Source: Bathymodiolus brooksi (Eukaryota > Mollusca > Bivalvia > Mytilida > Modiolidae). From it: a DNA stretch of 64,000 bases. Each line of letters begins with the position of its first letter. Position 1 is the first letter of the stretch. The notes under the pieces were generated by a model that was given only the letters and a program-made list of their open reading frames with translations, made no database searches and was not told the origin of the DNA. Position numbers and translations under genes: made by a program. Location: NCBI GenBank assembly GCA_963680875.1, contig OY804590.1, positions 23,064,640 through 23,128,639 on the forward strand, read 5' to 3'. This document shows positions 43,922 through 54,164 of this stretch, one piece after another.

Positions 43922-45698
43922 TTACGCATCGTCATCTTCGATATCTGTCCTGTGTGTAATCACATTGTGACAGGAGTCTAATGCTTGGCAAGGACAAAGT
44001 TCTGTGCAAGACAAATTCTGTTCAAAACAAACACAACCTTTACTACAAACGGATCTTCCGTTGCATACGAGGTCCTGCAAAAAGTCAGGTGACATTTGAC
44101 CTTCAACCAATATTGGTTCAAGACCAAACTTTCCATCTTTACAACCATGCTCAAGAGGTGATCCAACTGCTGGCTTTGGAATATGTGCAATTAACCATAT
44201 CTTTGTTTGGTACGAAGATCTAAGAACATGCTGTTTAAATGTGTTTTCACTCGGAGGAAGTCTCACCATGCAAAGTAGAATCTTTGACAGTTTCCAATTT
44301 TACCCGCAATTTGTTCAGATAGATATGGCATCGTTTCGACTTTCCCTTCGGATCATACAGCCTTGATATTATAGTTTTCGGCTTAGATCGACTGAATCAT
44401 TCTATTCGAGACAAATCACTAAACTGATTGGGTGGCTCTTTCAGAGCTTTGAATATAGAGTTCTTCCCGATACCAAAGAACGAAGAAGTGGTATCACACC
44501 CAGTTAGAGCATGATCAACTGGCAAGATCTCACACACAACGGAGCTCAATGACTTGCATAACTCGTGTACAGGGATATAACGTCTACAATCCTTAGTGCT
44601 CGTAATAGGTCCTGTTTGAAACCAAAGCTCACTTGTGTTTTTCATATTTGGAAAATAATGTATTAAAAGGACAAGAACGTCCGTATCTGGGGATTTCACA
44701 ACGATGCGACCTTGAACGTTATTCTCTTGATACAGTTTGTCAGAATACAGTGCATGCCAAATTATGCAGGTATCCGCCTCTTCTTGTGTGCTTGCCAAAC
44801 AACTGCAATCTAACATACCATTCTGATTCAACATTTTAACTGTTTCAGGATTTGAAAATAAACCGGTCAGGTAAAGTGATTGTCCTTCTTGGAGAGAACT
44901 GTTCTGACGAATATGTTTGACAATTAATGTAATCGCCGAGAAATCTAATAATATTTTCACCAGAACTAATAAACTTTTTCCAGTCAGGAATAACCCTACC
45001 TTCAATCAAATGCAGTGAAAACAGACTTGGATCGACGGTCCCGTTCGGCCTTTTTGATAGAGTTTTGAATGTCATAGCTATCAAAGATATCGACGACAAC
45101 GGATGTAAACTGAAAACAAGAGATCTGATTTTTTACAAAATCAAGTGCCATCTCACCAAAAGTTCTAAACCTTTTTGCATTTATTGACTGCAACAAAGAC
45201 ATGTCATCTCTGATCAGAGTTGTTCTGGAAATATCAAAAAATGGGCAGTGTTTGTATTATAGAAACGTTCTGTTCCAGTTGATATACAAGATCTGCCTTA
45301 CTGGTTTTGCGCATTGTGCCATCGTCGTGAAACAATTATGTTGGAATCGGACCAATTGGAAAAGACAGAACCTTTTTAACAGTAACGTCCTCTCGACAAT
45401 TTGCAAGAACCAGTTCCCGACGAAAAACTAGCTCAGGATTCATATGAACAGTGACTGTGTCCCCAGAACGACACTTCAGCTTAGTTTTGTGAGCCATATC
45501 TTCGAATGACTTCAGCTTGGACCATATACTAGGATTGTAGAAACTACGAGACTGGCCCTCAGACAAAGAACCATCAACAAGTGATGTGACCATTTTTGTT
45601 CCTTCTTCAACACAATTCAATAATGATTCTTGAACTTCCCTAGATGGAAGAAGTTTACGTTGGCTACCAAACTGTGCCATTTTCCGGAAAACACTCAC
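43922..45698 (-). pseudogene. Broken XPG/FEN1-like (PIN-fold) protein with a C-terminal CXC-like Cys cluster
   Basis: A single protein can be followed on minus through at least four frame changes. The N-terminal part (45698-45336) contains GDTVTVHMNPELVFRRELVL. Next come DGTMRKTSKADLVYQLEQNV (about 45320-45260) and MSLLQSINAKRFRTFGEMAL (45202-). LIEGRVIPDWKKFISSGENI follows near 45000. The core (44940-44397) has EEADTCIIWHA, VVKSPDTDVLVLLIHY and DHALTGCDTTSSFFGIGK, and the tail (44269-43922) has CSKGCVCFEQNLSCTELCPC and ends with a stop. EAD, DTD and GCDxxSxxxGxGK resemble the acidic and helix-turn-helix motifs of XPG/FEN1-type nucleases; the Cys cluster resembles a tesmin/TSO1-like CXC repeat. 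Such proteins are multicopy and uncharacterised in cnidarians and molluscs (recalled, not searched). The gene is non-functional here. No terminal repeats were seen around it. Confidence 0.75.
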
Positions 45699-46276
45699 AA
45701 CAGTTCCGACAAATGATTTTCTAACAACTTGTAAACATTAATTAAATTCTCTACAAACAATATTTCAAACCATCTTTTGTAACTAAAACGTTACAATTAA
45801 AAACAGCAAATGTTAACAATGAAAGGTGACAACAATTAAATACAGTTAACACAAGAATATAAGTTCATACGATATTTTGGCATATATCACAAAGAATTAC
45901 ATAGCGTTGATATACTATGCGAAAATAGTACATCTACTATGCCAGTTTCACGCGAGGAAGGTTGGGTTTTCAGCTGTCTGTCAAGCTATATATAGCTAGT
46001 CCACGTGCAAGGGGGCGGATCCAATCTGTCAATCTATCATATTCGTCTATTATTCATGTTACTGTTTTTTAATACTTGTTATTGTTGTTAATCAAATTTG
46101 AAACTTCAAAAATCTTTATATTTTTAAAGCCTTAAATGAAACAAAGAATATTCTCACACTTTCAAGAATATCTGATCCAATATATTAGTCATCAATATCA
46201 GAACCTCCTTTATTGTAATAGTTCTCAATATATGTTGTCTACATATAACAGTCAGCATAATAATAATAATAATGTT
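45699..46276. other. No gene seen
   Basis: Lies upstream (minus sense) of the XPG-like pseudogene; the missing N-terminus was not found here. An AAT microsatellite lies at 46258-46272. Confidence 0.45.
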
Positions 46277-46384
46277 ATGACTATGCCATATAGTGGCAGA
46301 GTTATTGCTAAGCAACATTATTTAAACATAGTGCACGACCCGAAGGAAAATGTTCTGTTAGCAATGACTATGCCAATATAGTGG
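46277..46384. mobile_element. Small hairpin MITE
   Basis: ATGACTATGCCATATAGTGG...TTATTGCTAAGCAACATT pairs imperfectly with AATGTTCTGTTAGCAATGAC...ATAGTGG. The loop carries GTGCACGACCCGAAGG, which recurs just outside at 46401-46416, immediately before R1 copy a. The loop style (CCGAAGG) resembles that of the 16.6-kb hairpin. Confidence 0.5.
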
Positions 46385-46416
46385 TCAGGGTTGAAGACAT
46401 AGTGCACGACCCGAAG

Positions 46417-47432
46417 GTAGCTGATTTCTTCTGTAAACTTAGATGGACCAGAGTTCATGCTTTTTTAATTGCTCTCAAAGGCTTATGTTTGGCTTGTGAT
46501 ATTTTGGATTATTCCATACTTGGTTTTGTTTGCCTAACTAGGATGTTTTTTTCCTGTGGATTGCCACTAGAACCTTGCTAAAAGGAACAAGTTGACGTTG
46601 TTCGTTTACAGCTTTTAACCTTTGTGCCTGTTCTTTTGAATTGTCAGGATCAACAACTGGTATTGGGTATGTAATCTTAATCTTTACATTGCTTTGTGTC
46701 AAAAAAGATACTCTTTTATTTCTTGTATGGTCACTTTGAAAATTCATTTACATTTGCGTTCTTAAAGGTATTTTACTTGGCTGACACGTTTTAACCCTGG
46801 AGTTTTCCTACTTCTGGTTTCCTGACCATGTATATATGTAACTTGGCTGCTTTTCGGCTGTTTTTGTACATCTGCAATTTGTAAATCCTTTTTGTTTTTT
46901 CTATGCTTCTTTTAGTGATACACTGCAGCGCAATTTCGAAAACGTGTGTAGTCGACAAAGACTAAAACGTTATGAGTCGTAATAAAAACGTAGATATCGA
47001 ATTTAGTGCGCAAGACGCGTTTCTGGAATAACCTTCAGCATGAACGCTGATAATCGAAAGAGTGGAAAGCCAAATACACCCCACTAATTTAAATGTCTTT
47101 GGGAGTAAGTAAATGTAACTGCCTAAATAGGATAGCCAAAATCTACTAAGGACTGAAGGAGGAGAACCTTAGTTTTAATAATAATTACACTGTTTTCATC
47201 ACGTAATCATCAGTTGGTCTTTGATCTCCGACCTTTTCTGGATATTGTAAATGTTTTCGCACCTGCTTGACGCAAACCAATTCTAATTATTGACGCGAGA
47301 AAACTGATAAGATACTTTTAAGGATCGTCTTGGCATAACAGTAATAAACAATGTCTAGCCACGTGACTGGATGACGCAATTGATAATCTGGGCTTTAGTT
47401 CAGGTTTCAATAAATTACAGGGATAAAGTTAT
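46417..47432 (+). repeat. R1 repeat, copy a
   Basis: Starts GTAGCTGATTTCTTCTGTAA and ends AATTACAGGGATAAAGTTAT, where copy b begins at once (head-to-tail). Lacks about 80 bp present in the other copies (CCACGTTTCTCCCAAG... to GATCA). Landmarks: GGTATTTTACTTGGCTGACA, CTTCTGGTTTCCTGACCATA, GATACACTGCAGCGCAATTT, GACTGAAGGAGGAGAACCTT, CACCTGCTTGACGCAAACCA. A coding-like minus-strand stretch starting MNFQSDHTRNKRVSF lies at 46747-46538. Confidence 0.88.
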
Positions 47433-48526
47433 GTAGCTGATTTCTTCTGCAAACTTAGATGGCCCAGAGTTCAAGCTTTTTTAATTGCTCTCAAAGGCTT
47501 ATATTTGGCTTATGATAATTTGGATTATTCCATACTTGCTTTTGTTTGCCTAACTAGGATGTTTTTTCCTGTGGATTGCTACTAGAACCTTGCTAAAAGG
47601 AACAAGTTGACGTTGTTCGTTTACAGCTTTTCACCTTTGTGCCTGTTCTTTTGTGCCACGTTTCTCCCAAGTAAAACCTTTGATATATATTGGTATTTGG
47701 CTTTCTGTAGTTTTACAATACCTGCATGATCATTGTCAGGATCAACAACTGGTATTGAGTATGTAATCTTAATATTTGCATTGCTTTGTGGCAAAAATGA
47801 TATTATTGTATTTGATGTATGATCACTTTGATAATTCATTTACATTCGCGTTCTTAAAGGTATTTTACTTGGCTGACACGTTTTAACCCTGGAGTTTTCC
47901 TACTTCTGGTTTCCTGACCATATATATCCTTTGATGCAAAGAGGAACATGGCTGCTTTTCGGCTATTTTTGTACATCTGCAATTTGCAAATCCTTTTTGT
48001 CGTTTCTATGTTTCTTTTAGTGATACACTGCAGTGCAATTTCGAAAACGTGTGTAGTCGAGAAAGACGAAAACGTTAAGAGTTGTAATAAAAACGTAGAT
48101 ATCTAATTTAGTGCGCACGACGCGTTTCTGGAATAACCGTTATCATGTACACTCATAATCGAAAGAGTGGAAAGTCAAATAATTTAAATGTCTTTGGGAG
48201 TAAGTAAATGTAACGGCCTAAATAGGATAGCCAAAATCTACTAAGGACTGAAGGAGGAGAACCTTAGTTTTAATAATAATTACACGTGATTTGATCACGT
48301 AATCATCAGCTTGTCTTTGATCTCCGACCTTTTCTGGATATTGTAAATGTTTTCGCACCTGCTTGACGCAAACCAATTCTAATTATTGATGTGAGAAAAA
48401 TAAGATGCTTTTAAGGATCGTCTTGGCATAACAGTAATAAACAATGTCTAGCCACGTGACTTGATGACGCAATTGATAATCTGGGTTTTGGTCCAGGTTT
48501 CAATAAATTACAGGGATAAAGTTATT
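47433..48526 (+). repeat. R1 repeat, copy b
   Basis: Full-length copy of about 1.09 kb directly following copy a and leading into segment X at 48527. About 90 percent or more alike to the others by eye. On minus the segment MNYQSDHTSNTIISFLPQSN (47839-) corresponds to the one in copy a. Confidence 0.88.
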
Positions 48527-49728
48527 TATCCTGCAATCAGTACATTTGCTGTACAAATATACCATACGACTAAATTTTTGCTTTATTCGTAGCCTACGAA
48601 TAAACTTTTGAAGCCTACGAATAAACTTTTAAACCTACGAATAAACTTTTAAGCCCCGCCCATAGATTCCGGAACTACTTTTTTGTATGTTTCTGCTCTC
48701 CTGTGAAGGAGGTACAATATCAACCGTAACCAATGTCAATAATCGACGTCGTCTTTTTCTAATAAATGTTTTCGTTCTCACTATTTGTAAATTTACAAAC
48801 CGACAAAATGAAACTAATAATTTTAAAATTTCATATTTTTTATACATATTTTACGATAAAAAAAATCCTAGAAGTCAATAAAAAACAAAACAAAAATCTT
48901 AAACAAATCCGAATCATTTATAACTTGACAGGGAAGCTTTGAAAACAAAACAAAAGCAACTAAAACTACAGGACAAAGGGAATAAACCAAAGAGGGCATG
49001 CCCTCCAACAGATGAGGAAATTAACATCCTTTATAACAGAAACGTTCTGGGCAGTCACACACCACAATCTTTACTAAACACACTTATATGGTTAAATAAC
49101 TCAGTACAGTTTGAACATTAAACTCTAAGATTACTACATATATTTTATTATAAAATTTCTTCATATTAAATGTTCAATTAATTCACATCAATTACTTCAA
49201 CATATCAGATAGTAGATTTCTTCAAGGTGAAAAGATCACATATTCCTGCTATTGCATCAAGTCACTTTAAAATTATAGATAATTATTTATATTCTGAATT
49301 CTTTATGACACCACAAAATATCTATATAATTTGTTTTAACCATTTGGAATAATTGTATTCAGTCACTTCCTCCAATCATTTTGCATCTTTTTTTTTCTTT
49401 TGCAAAATTCCAACAAAGTTGTATGATTTGTCAGTTGAAACTAGTCTTTTATCTGCTGGAATTCTACTCACTGTTGATCAGGATTACAGTACATTTTTTA
49501 TTTTGTGCAATTCCATTTGAAACTGATTCACATACCCCTGGCCTGTATGCAACAACTGAGTGATAGTTCTTGAAAAATGTTCTTTGTTTAATCAGATCTT
49601 TATAAAACGTTCATTGGTTTTTATGCAATTATTTCTTTCATATATATAGTCTTTTGCACTTATTTCAAACATCACATGTACATTGTACACTGTTAGACCA
49701 TTAATCCAGCCATTCATCTGAAAGACAT
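48527..49728 (+). repeat. Segment X, copy 1 (linked to R1)
   Basis: About 1.2 kb, near-identical to 57590-58790. Begins with TTTATCCTGCAATCAGTAC, then three short direct repeats of CTACGAATAAACTTTTRAA (48589-48652), and AT-rich sequence. It ends near GACCATTAATCCAGCCATTC, where the two copies diverge. Short open frames in it are preserved between copies only because the copies are recent; no protein family is recognised. Confidence 0.9.
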
Positions 49729-50359
49729 TAATATAGCATTGATTATAAATAAAATACACGTTATTATATATTTACTAATAAAATAACAAGAAAAAAGGAA
49801 CAAAATGCAGACTAAATTAGCAATGTTTGAATATTTGAAACTTCAAGCTTTCATAATGCATTTTTGTATGATCCGACTCAGAAAATATATTCGCACATTA
49901 GTCATTACTCGCAACAGCCAACATTATCATGTAAATATTGTTCATTCCAGAAAAATATATCCTTCACTCTAATATTTTTCTGGTCACAACACTTATGCAA
50001 TAAACCTATGTCCATAATATTCTTGGTTCCTTAGTGACATCGCATTATGTAATTTACCAATCAATGGATTATGGTTTAATAATAGAAAATTTGATATGAA
50101 GAAAATAGTTGGTGGGGATTCTACATACATGTAGACTTCAATGCATATTAATTCATTTGATTATGATATACAAACAGAAGTTAAATATAGTAATTAAAAT
50201 CATATCTGGTGCTTGTTGACACTAAATCAGATCTCTATTTTGATTTTCTTCAATTTACCGTGTATATATGAAAGATTTATTTTATTCTATAAAAATAAAT
50301 TCCAATTTTCCATTGAAACCTATGTAAAGTCCAGAAGATTGGTATTAGCTTCTCCTCCT
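49729..50359. other. No gene seen
   Basis: AT-rich, unique sequence between segment X copy 1 and the possible TIR element. Confidence 0.45.
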
Positions 50360-51195
50360 TTATATAGCCCGGGGTTCTATGGTACCGCGGTACTTAATGT
50401 TTAACGTCTGTGTAACGTAACTAGTTTTCGGAATGAATCCAAAAATGTTATATTTTATTCCCCGATATAGAAACCTATTTTCCCCCACAATTCATTTTAT
50501 TCTTTGAATTTGTTTAAAAATATGTCGCCACTTTTCTCTATGACAACGCCGATGTACCTCCCAGAAATGGTTTCCTATGATATCGAGGTAATTGCTAAAT
50601 TAATGTTATGGGACACAATGTTTGATAAATCAAGACATCGTTTATAAATACTAAATCAAGGTGAATATCTGGCAAACTTATACCATAAAGAAAATCTTGA
50701 TAATTTATCACATTTAATAAAGTAAAGTTTCTTTGAAATAACAAATGTAACGAAGTTGAGTCAATTTGATGTAACGCTATGTTGGTTAATATGTTTTCAT
50801 AGCTTAATTTTTCCATCAACTTTGTCGGTCTAGAAAGTAACTACAAATAGCACCAAAAATACCAAATCGGGTTGAAATGAAGCGTAAACAAACAGACGAC
50901 ATTTCTAAAGAAATAGCAGACGAATTATGACAACTATGGTTTAATTATTGGACATTTTACAAAGCATGGTATCAGGGTAAAATAAAAATGTCCGCTATTT
51001 CTAAGGAAAAGATAAAAATGCGTGTACTTACAAAAATTCAAGACATTTGGACAGAATGACCAGACGTTCCGATAAATGTGACTGTTGTGTTTATGAATAT
51101 ATAAATAGAAAAACCGGCGGGTGGCACTGCAGTACATAGGAACAGACAAAATAAATACCGCGGTATCATAGAACCCGCGGTACCATAGGAAGGGA
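50360..51195. mobile_element. Possible TIR element of about 830 bp
   Basis: Imperfect inverted ends of about 40 bp: left GGGGTTCTATGGTACCGCGG TACTTA (50370-50395), right (inverted) GGGTTCTATGATACCGCGG TATTTA (51156-51180). A weaker related motif (TTTCCTATGATATCGAGGT) lies inside at 50571-50589. No transposase and no clear target duplication. A non-autonomous DNA transposon is the likeliest reading. Confidence 0.5.
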
Positions 51196-51201
51196 GTATA
51201 C

Positions 51202-51589
51202 TTGCATTGTCGCAAAATACATAATTTATTTGTACGAGCTTTAGAAACAGGTAGAAAAGTGCATGAAAGAAAACTTTCCAGTCTCATGAAAAAAATGAAG
51301 GAAAGTTGCAAATTAGACATTAATCAATCAGTGGCAGTGCCAGAAAATATCTTGTCCCGTCTAGAAGTTAAGAGAAAACAATGTGGAGGGAATCTATAGA
51401 TATTATGCAAATATCAGGGCATAAAAATGTGGCATTTATTAATAATTACTCAACATTGAGTGAGGAAAGACACAAGAAAATATCAAACATCCTCAGCAAC
51501 ACTGAAAGTAAAACTAACAGAAATGCTTTTCAGCAAACTTACCTCGTAAAACCTCCACAAATTCTACAGCCAGTAGCACTTCTGATGTT
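51202..51589 (+). pseudogene. Crypton-like tyrosine recombinase remnant, part 1
   Basis: The plus frame at 51381-51530 encodes IMQISGHKNVAFINNYSTLS followed by EERHKKISNILSN. This is the G-H...N-N-Y end of a Crypton (DUF3504-type) tyrosine recombinase, where GH and the final Tyr are catalytic-core positions. Upstream, in another frame (51202-51399), is a basic stretch [19 protein letters not shown]... of unclear origin. Downstream a frame change near 51535 leads to ASSTSDV, where the foldback element at 51590 interrupts. The N-terminal recombinase domain is missing. Part 2 is at 53137-53249. Confidence 0.65.
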
Positions 51590-52357
51590 GGATCTCCTGT
51601 ACTTGGCGATCACTAGTATAATTTTTTTTTTCCAGTATTGTGAATTTTTTTCAAAATTTTGTACAATACTGGTATACCAGTAATGTAATTAAGATATTGG
51701 TATTGTAATTCAATTATGAAATTGGATTGCTTCATATTAGAAGGTTCATGTTATCAACTGTTGAAAAGCATACTAAAAGTACAAGTTCATTGTGTATCAT
51801 TTTATTGGCATTTATAACATCGTATCAGTAATACATCACAATACACAACAATCCATTATGGATAGAGTCAAGATTATTATACAGCGACACAAGAACAGCT
51901 ACTTCAAGAACTGGTCTACCCAGGAACTAACATTTCCACAATACCTATTATAATACTTACTACAATACTATACACAAGTAAAAAAATAATTTTTTTAAAT
52001 CACAATACTGGTACAATACTGGTATACAATACTGGAACAAATTTTTATACCAGTATTGTGCACAGGTACTTGTGGACAAGACCCTGTGTTGCTCCCTTTT
52101 TTTTTTTTTTTAGCATCGACTTTTTGTCATATAAACAACATTTTGCAACTTTATATGTATCACTGTATGACATATATACAATAAATACAATCAAACAGTA
52201 GTTTCTATCCATGCCGGGTTTCTGACAAGATATAAGTTAGAAGGTAAGTCACTCTTCTTTGTTTACTTGTTGTGTATTCATCTTAAATTTAGTGAATGAA
52301 AAAGGCCTACCTGTCTGGAAATTGGCTTATTCCTTCTCTGTATATATTATTCTCCCT

Positions 52358-52444
52358 GAAAACACACATCAATATTTATTTACAGCAGCTGACAACTCAC
52401 CATTGAACATTTTCCACTCGCGTTTTGCGATTTTCAGACGACAT
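52358..52444 (-). CDS. Candidate outward-facing first exons, left arm of the foldback
   Basis: Mirror image of 52683-52816 with the same sequence: ATG TCG TCT at 52444 downward encodes MSSENRKTRVENVQ plus two bases of a Trp codon, then GTGAGT; a second segment after TTTTCAG encodes ENNIYREGISQFPD and stops at AG|GTAGGC (the second segment extends to about 52311). No family is recognised. The implied intron is only 45 nt. This could be a captured gene start or chance. Confidence 0.3.
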
Positions 52445-52485
52445 TTTTGAAAACTCGAATTAAAGCTACGGAAGTGTGATTATTA

Positions 52486-52499
52486 GCGACATCTGCTGG
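52486..52499 (-). promoter_or_regulatory. CTCF-like motif, left arm
   Basis: Minus strand CCAGCAGATGTCGC, one mismatch from the CTCF core CCASYAGRKGGCGC. It has an exact mirror at 52628-52641. Binding is not shown. Confidence 0.3.
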
Positions 52500-52557
52500 T
52501 CATTTGAAATATTGACGATACGGTAAAACGCGGGAGTTCCGGGTAAAATTAAATTTT

Positions 52558-52565
52558 GCGCCAAA
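52558..52565 (-). promoter_or_regulatory. E2F-type site at the palindrome axis
   Basis: TTTTGCGCCAAAA spans 52554-52566; on minus 52565-52558 reads TTTGGCGC, the E2F consensus. It sits at the axis (52563.5) between two outward-facing ATGs about 120 bp away on each side. Function is inferred from sequence and position only. Confidence 0.4.
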
Positions 52566-52627
52566 AAATTCCCGAACTTTTTACCCGGAACTCTCGCGTT
52601 TTACCGTATCGTCAATATTTCAAATGA

Positions 52628-52641
52628 CCAGCAGATGTCGC
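52628..52641 (+). promoter_or_regulatory. CTCF-like motif, right arm
   Basis: Plus strand CCAGCAGATGTCGC, mirror of 52486-52499, so the two motifs point away from each other across the axis. Confidence 0.3.
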
Positions 52642-52682
52642 TAATAATCACACTTCCGTAGCTTTAATTCGAGTTTTCAAAA

Positions 52683-52816
52683 ATGTCGTCTGAAAATCGC
52701 AAAACGCGAGTGGAAAATGTTCAATGGTGAGTTGTCAGCTGCTGTAAATAAATATTGATGTGTGTTTTCAGGGAGAATAATATATACAGAGAAGGAATAA
52801 GCCAATTTCCAGACAG
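52683..52816 (+). CDS. Candidate outward-facing two-exon gene start, right arm of the foldback
   Basis: Exon 1 at 52683-52726 encodes MSSENRKTRVENVQ(W) and ends TG|GTGAGT. After a 45-nt gap ending TTTTCAG, exon 2 at 52772-52816 completes the Trp and encodes ENNIYREGISQFPD, ending AG|GTAGGC in phase 2. Unspliced, the frame closes at once (TGG TGA). Both exons are identical in the left arm. No homology is recognised and no third exon was found before the element ends. The short intron is a reason for caution. Confidence 0.3.
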
Positions 52817-53136
52817 GTAGGCCTTTTTTATTCACTAAATTTAAGATGAATACACAACAAGTACCCAAATGTAAACAAAGAAGAGTGACTTACCTTCTAA
52901 CTTATATCTTGTCAGAAACCCGGCATGGATAGAAACTACTGTTTGATTGTATTTATTATATATATGTCATACAGTGATACATAGAAAGTTGCAAAATGTT
53001 GTTTATATGACAAAAAGTCGATGCCAAAAAAAAAAAAAAAAAAAAGGGAGCAACATAGGGTCCTGTCCACAAGTACCTGTGGTATTGTGCACAATACTAG
53101 TATACCAGTATTGTGATCGCCAAGTACAGGAGATCC

Positions 53137-53249
53137 CTGATGTTTCGTGTCGAAGCAATCCCGATGTTCCTTCTTACAGTTCCAATACAAATATGTCAAG
53201 TCAAATTAGTTCTATGTTTTACGGCGTGGTCATCCATAACAAATGGTGA
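53137..53249 (+). pseudogene. Crypton-like remnant, part 2 (C-terminus)
   Basis: After the second CTGATGTT the plus frame reads SCRSNPDVPSYSSNTNMSSQ, then ISSMFYGVVIHNKW and a stop. This is in frame with ASSTSDV just left of the element when one target copy is removed. The S-x-MF-x-G-x-x-I ending followed by a stop is typical of Crypton/DUF3504 proteins (recalled from the family, not searched). Confidence 0.6.
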
Positions 53250-53465
53250 ATGTGTACACAATTTTCACAAATGACTTATATCCCAATAACTGAGCATTTG
53301 AGCGTTTGACATCGTTGTTAAATACATTTCCGTGAATCAGTTCAGTTTGTTGAGATAAAAGATTAATCTTTCTGTTTTCTCTACTCTACCTAGTTTACTT
53401 AAAACATGCTCGAATCGTCGATACATGTATGTGTGTGTTGCTTTCACATGTTTACAAACTGTGTG

Positions 53466-53717
53466 GGTCATACTTAAATACGCCTGCAGTAGTAACCAGG
53501 TAAATATATACGCCTGTTTGTCATACAAAGTTGGACGCCTGCAACTATATGGTTCTTTTTTTTTTAATATAAACTAGTAAAAGGAATATATCGGATGTTT
53601 ATTATTTGATATAAAAAAATAAAAATAAAAGTGAACCATATAGTTGCAGGCGTATACCTTTTCACACAGGCATATATATTTACCAGGTTACTACTGCAGG
53701 CGTATTTAAGTATGACC
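53466..53717. mobile_element. Foldback hairpin of about 250 bp
   Basis: Arms GGTCATACTTAAATACGCCT GCAGTAGTAACC...GGTAAATATATA and ACGCCTGCAACTATATGGTTC are mirrored on the right by GAACCATATAGTTGCAGGCG TATACC and by GGTTACTACTGCAGGCGTAT TTAAGTATGACC. The spacer is AT-rich. Non-coding. Confidence 0.82.
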
Positions 53718-54014
53718 GCATGTGACGTATGATCGATAAATTAATGTGTTTTCATATCTATGAAAAACATATTAAATATATATATTTCAGGTTCTAAACT
53801 ATCAATTTTCTATATAGATTTTCATCTTAATCAATAAATCTTCATTTAAATAAAGTTATTTCACTTCCTTTTGAGAACTATTTGTTCGCGAATTTTTGTC
53901 GGCAAAAAAAATCTGGTATTTTATTACGCCAAATAGTGAGGATTCCGTTGCATTAAAAAAATGCATTTTTACGAGTTAAGATTATTTTTTAGGACATCGT
54001 GGATTGCAGGATAA

Positions 54015-54164
54015 ATACAATATTGGTCTGTTGACGGTAAATATAGAATTTATTTGACTCGGCGCGAAACGGGGAGAAAGACGCGCTAAAAGCTCGTCTT
54101 TCACCCCGTTTCTCAGCCTTGTCAAATAAATTCTATATTTACCGTCTACAGACCAATATTGTAT
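54015..54164. mobile_element. Hairpin MITE of 150 bp abutting an R1 copy
   Basis: ATACAATATTGGTCTGT, GACGGTAAATATAGAATTTA, TTTGAC and AAACGGGG...GAAAGACG are mirrored in the right half around a loop near 54079-54090. R1 copy c begins 2 bp after its right end, so the element sits exactly at the R1 boundary. Confidence 0.82.

Larger units (their letters stand above)
51590..53136. mobile_element. Foldback element of 1,547 bp with an 8-bp target duplication
   Basis: Outer ends GGATCTCCTGTACTTGGCGA TCAC and their exact complement at 53113-53136, flanked by CTGATGTT on both sides (51582-51589 and 53137-53144). The inner arms (about 52046-52563 and 52564-53081) mirror each other about an axis at 52563.5. 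For example CAT at 52442-52444 mirrors ATG at 52683-52685. The left side carries about 400-430 bp extra (51614-52045) rich in CAATACTGGTATA-type motifs. No transposase. Ends and target size do not identify the superfamily with certainty. Confidence 0.9.
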
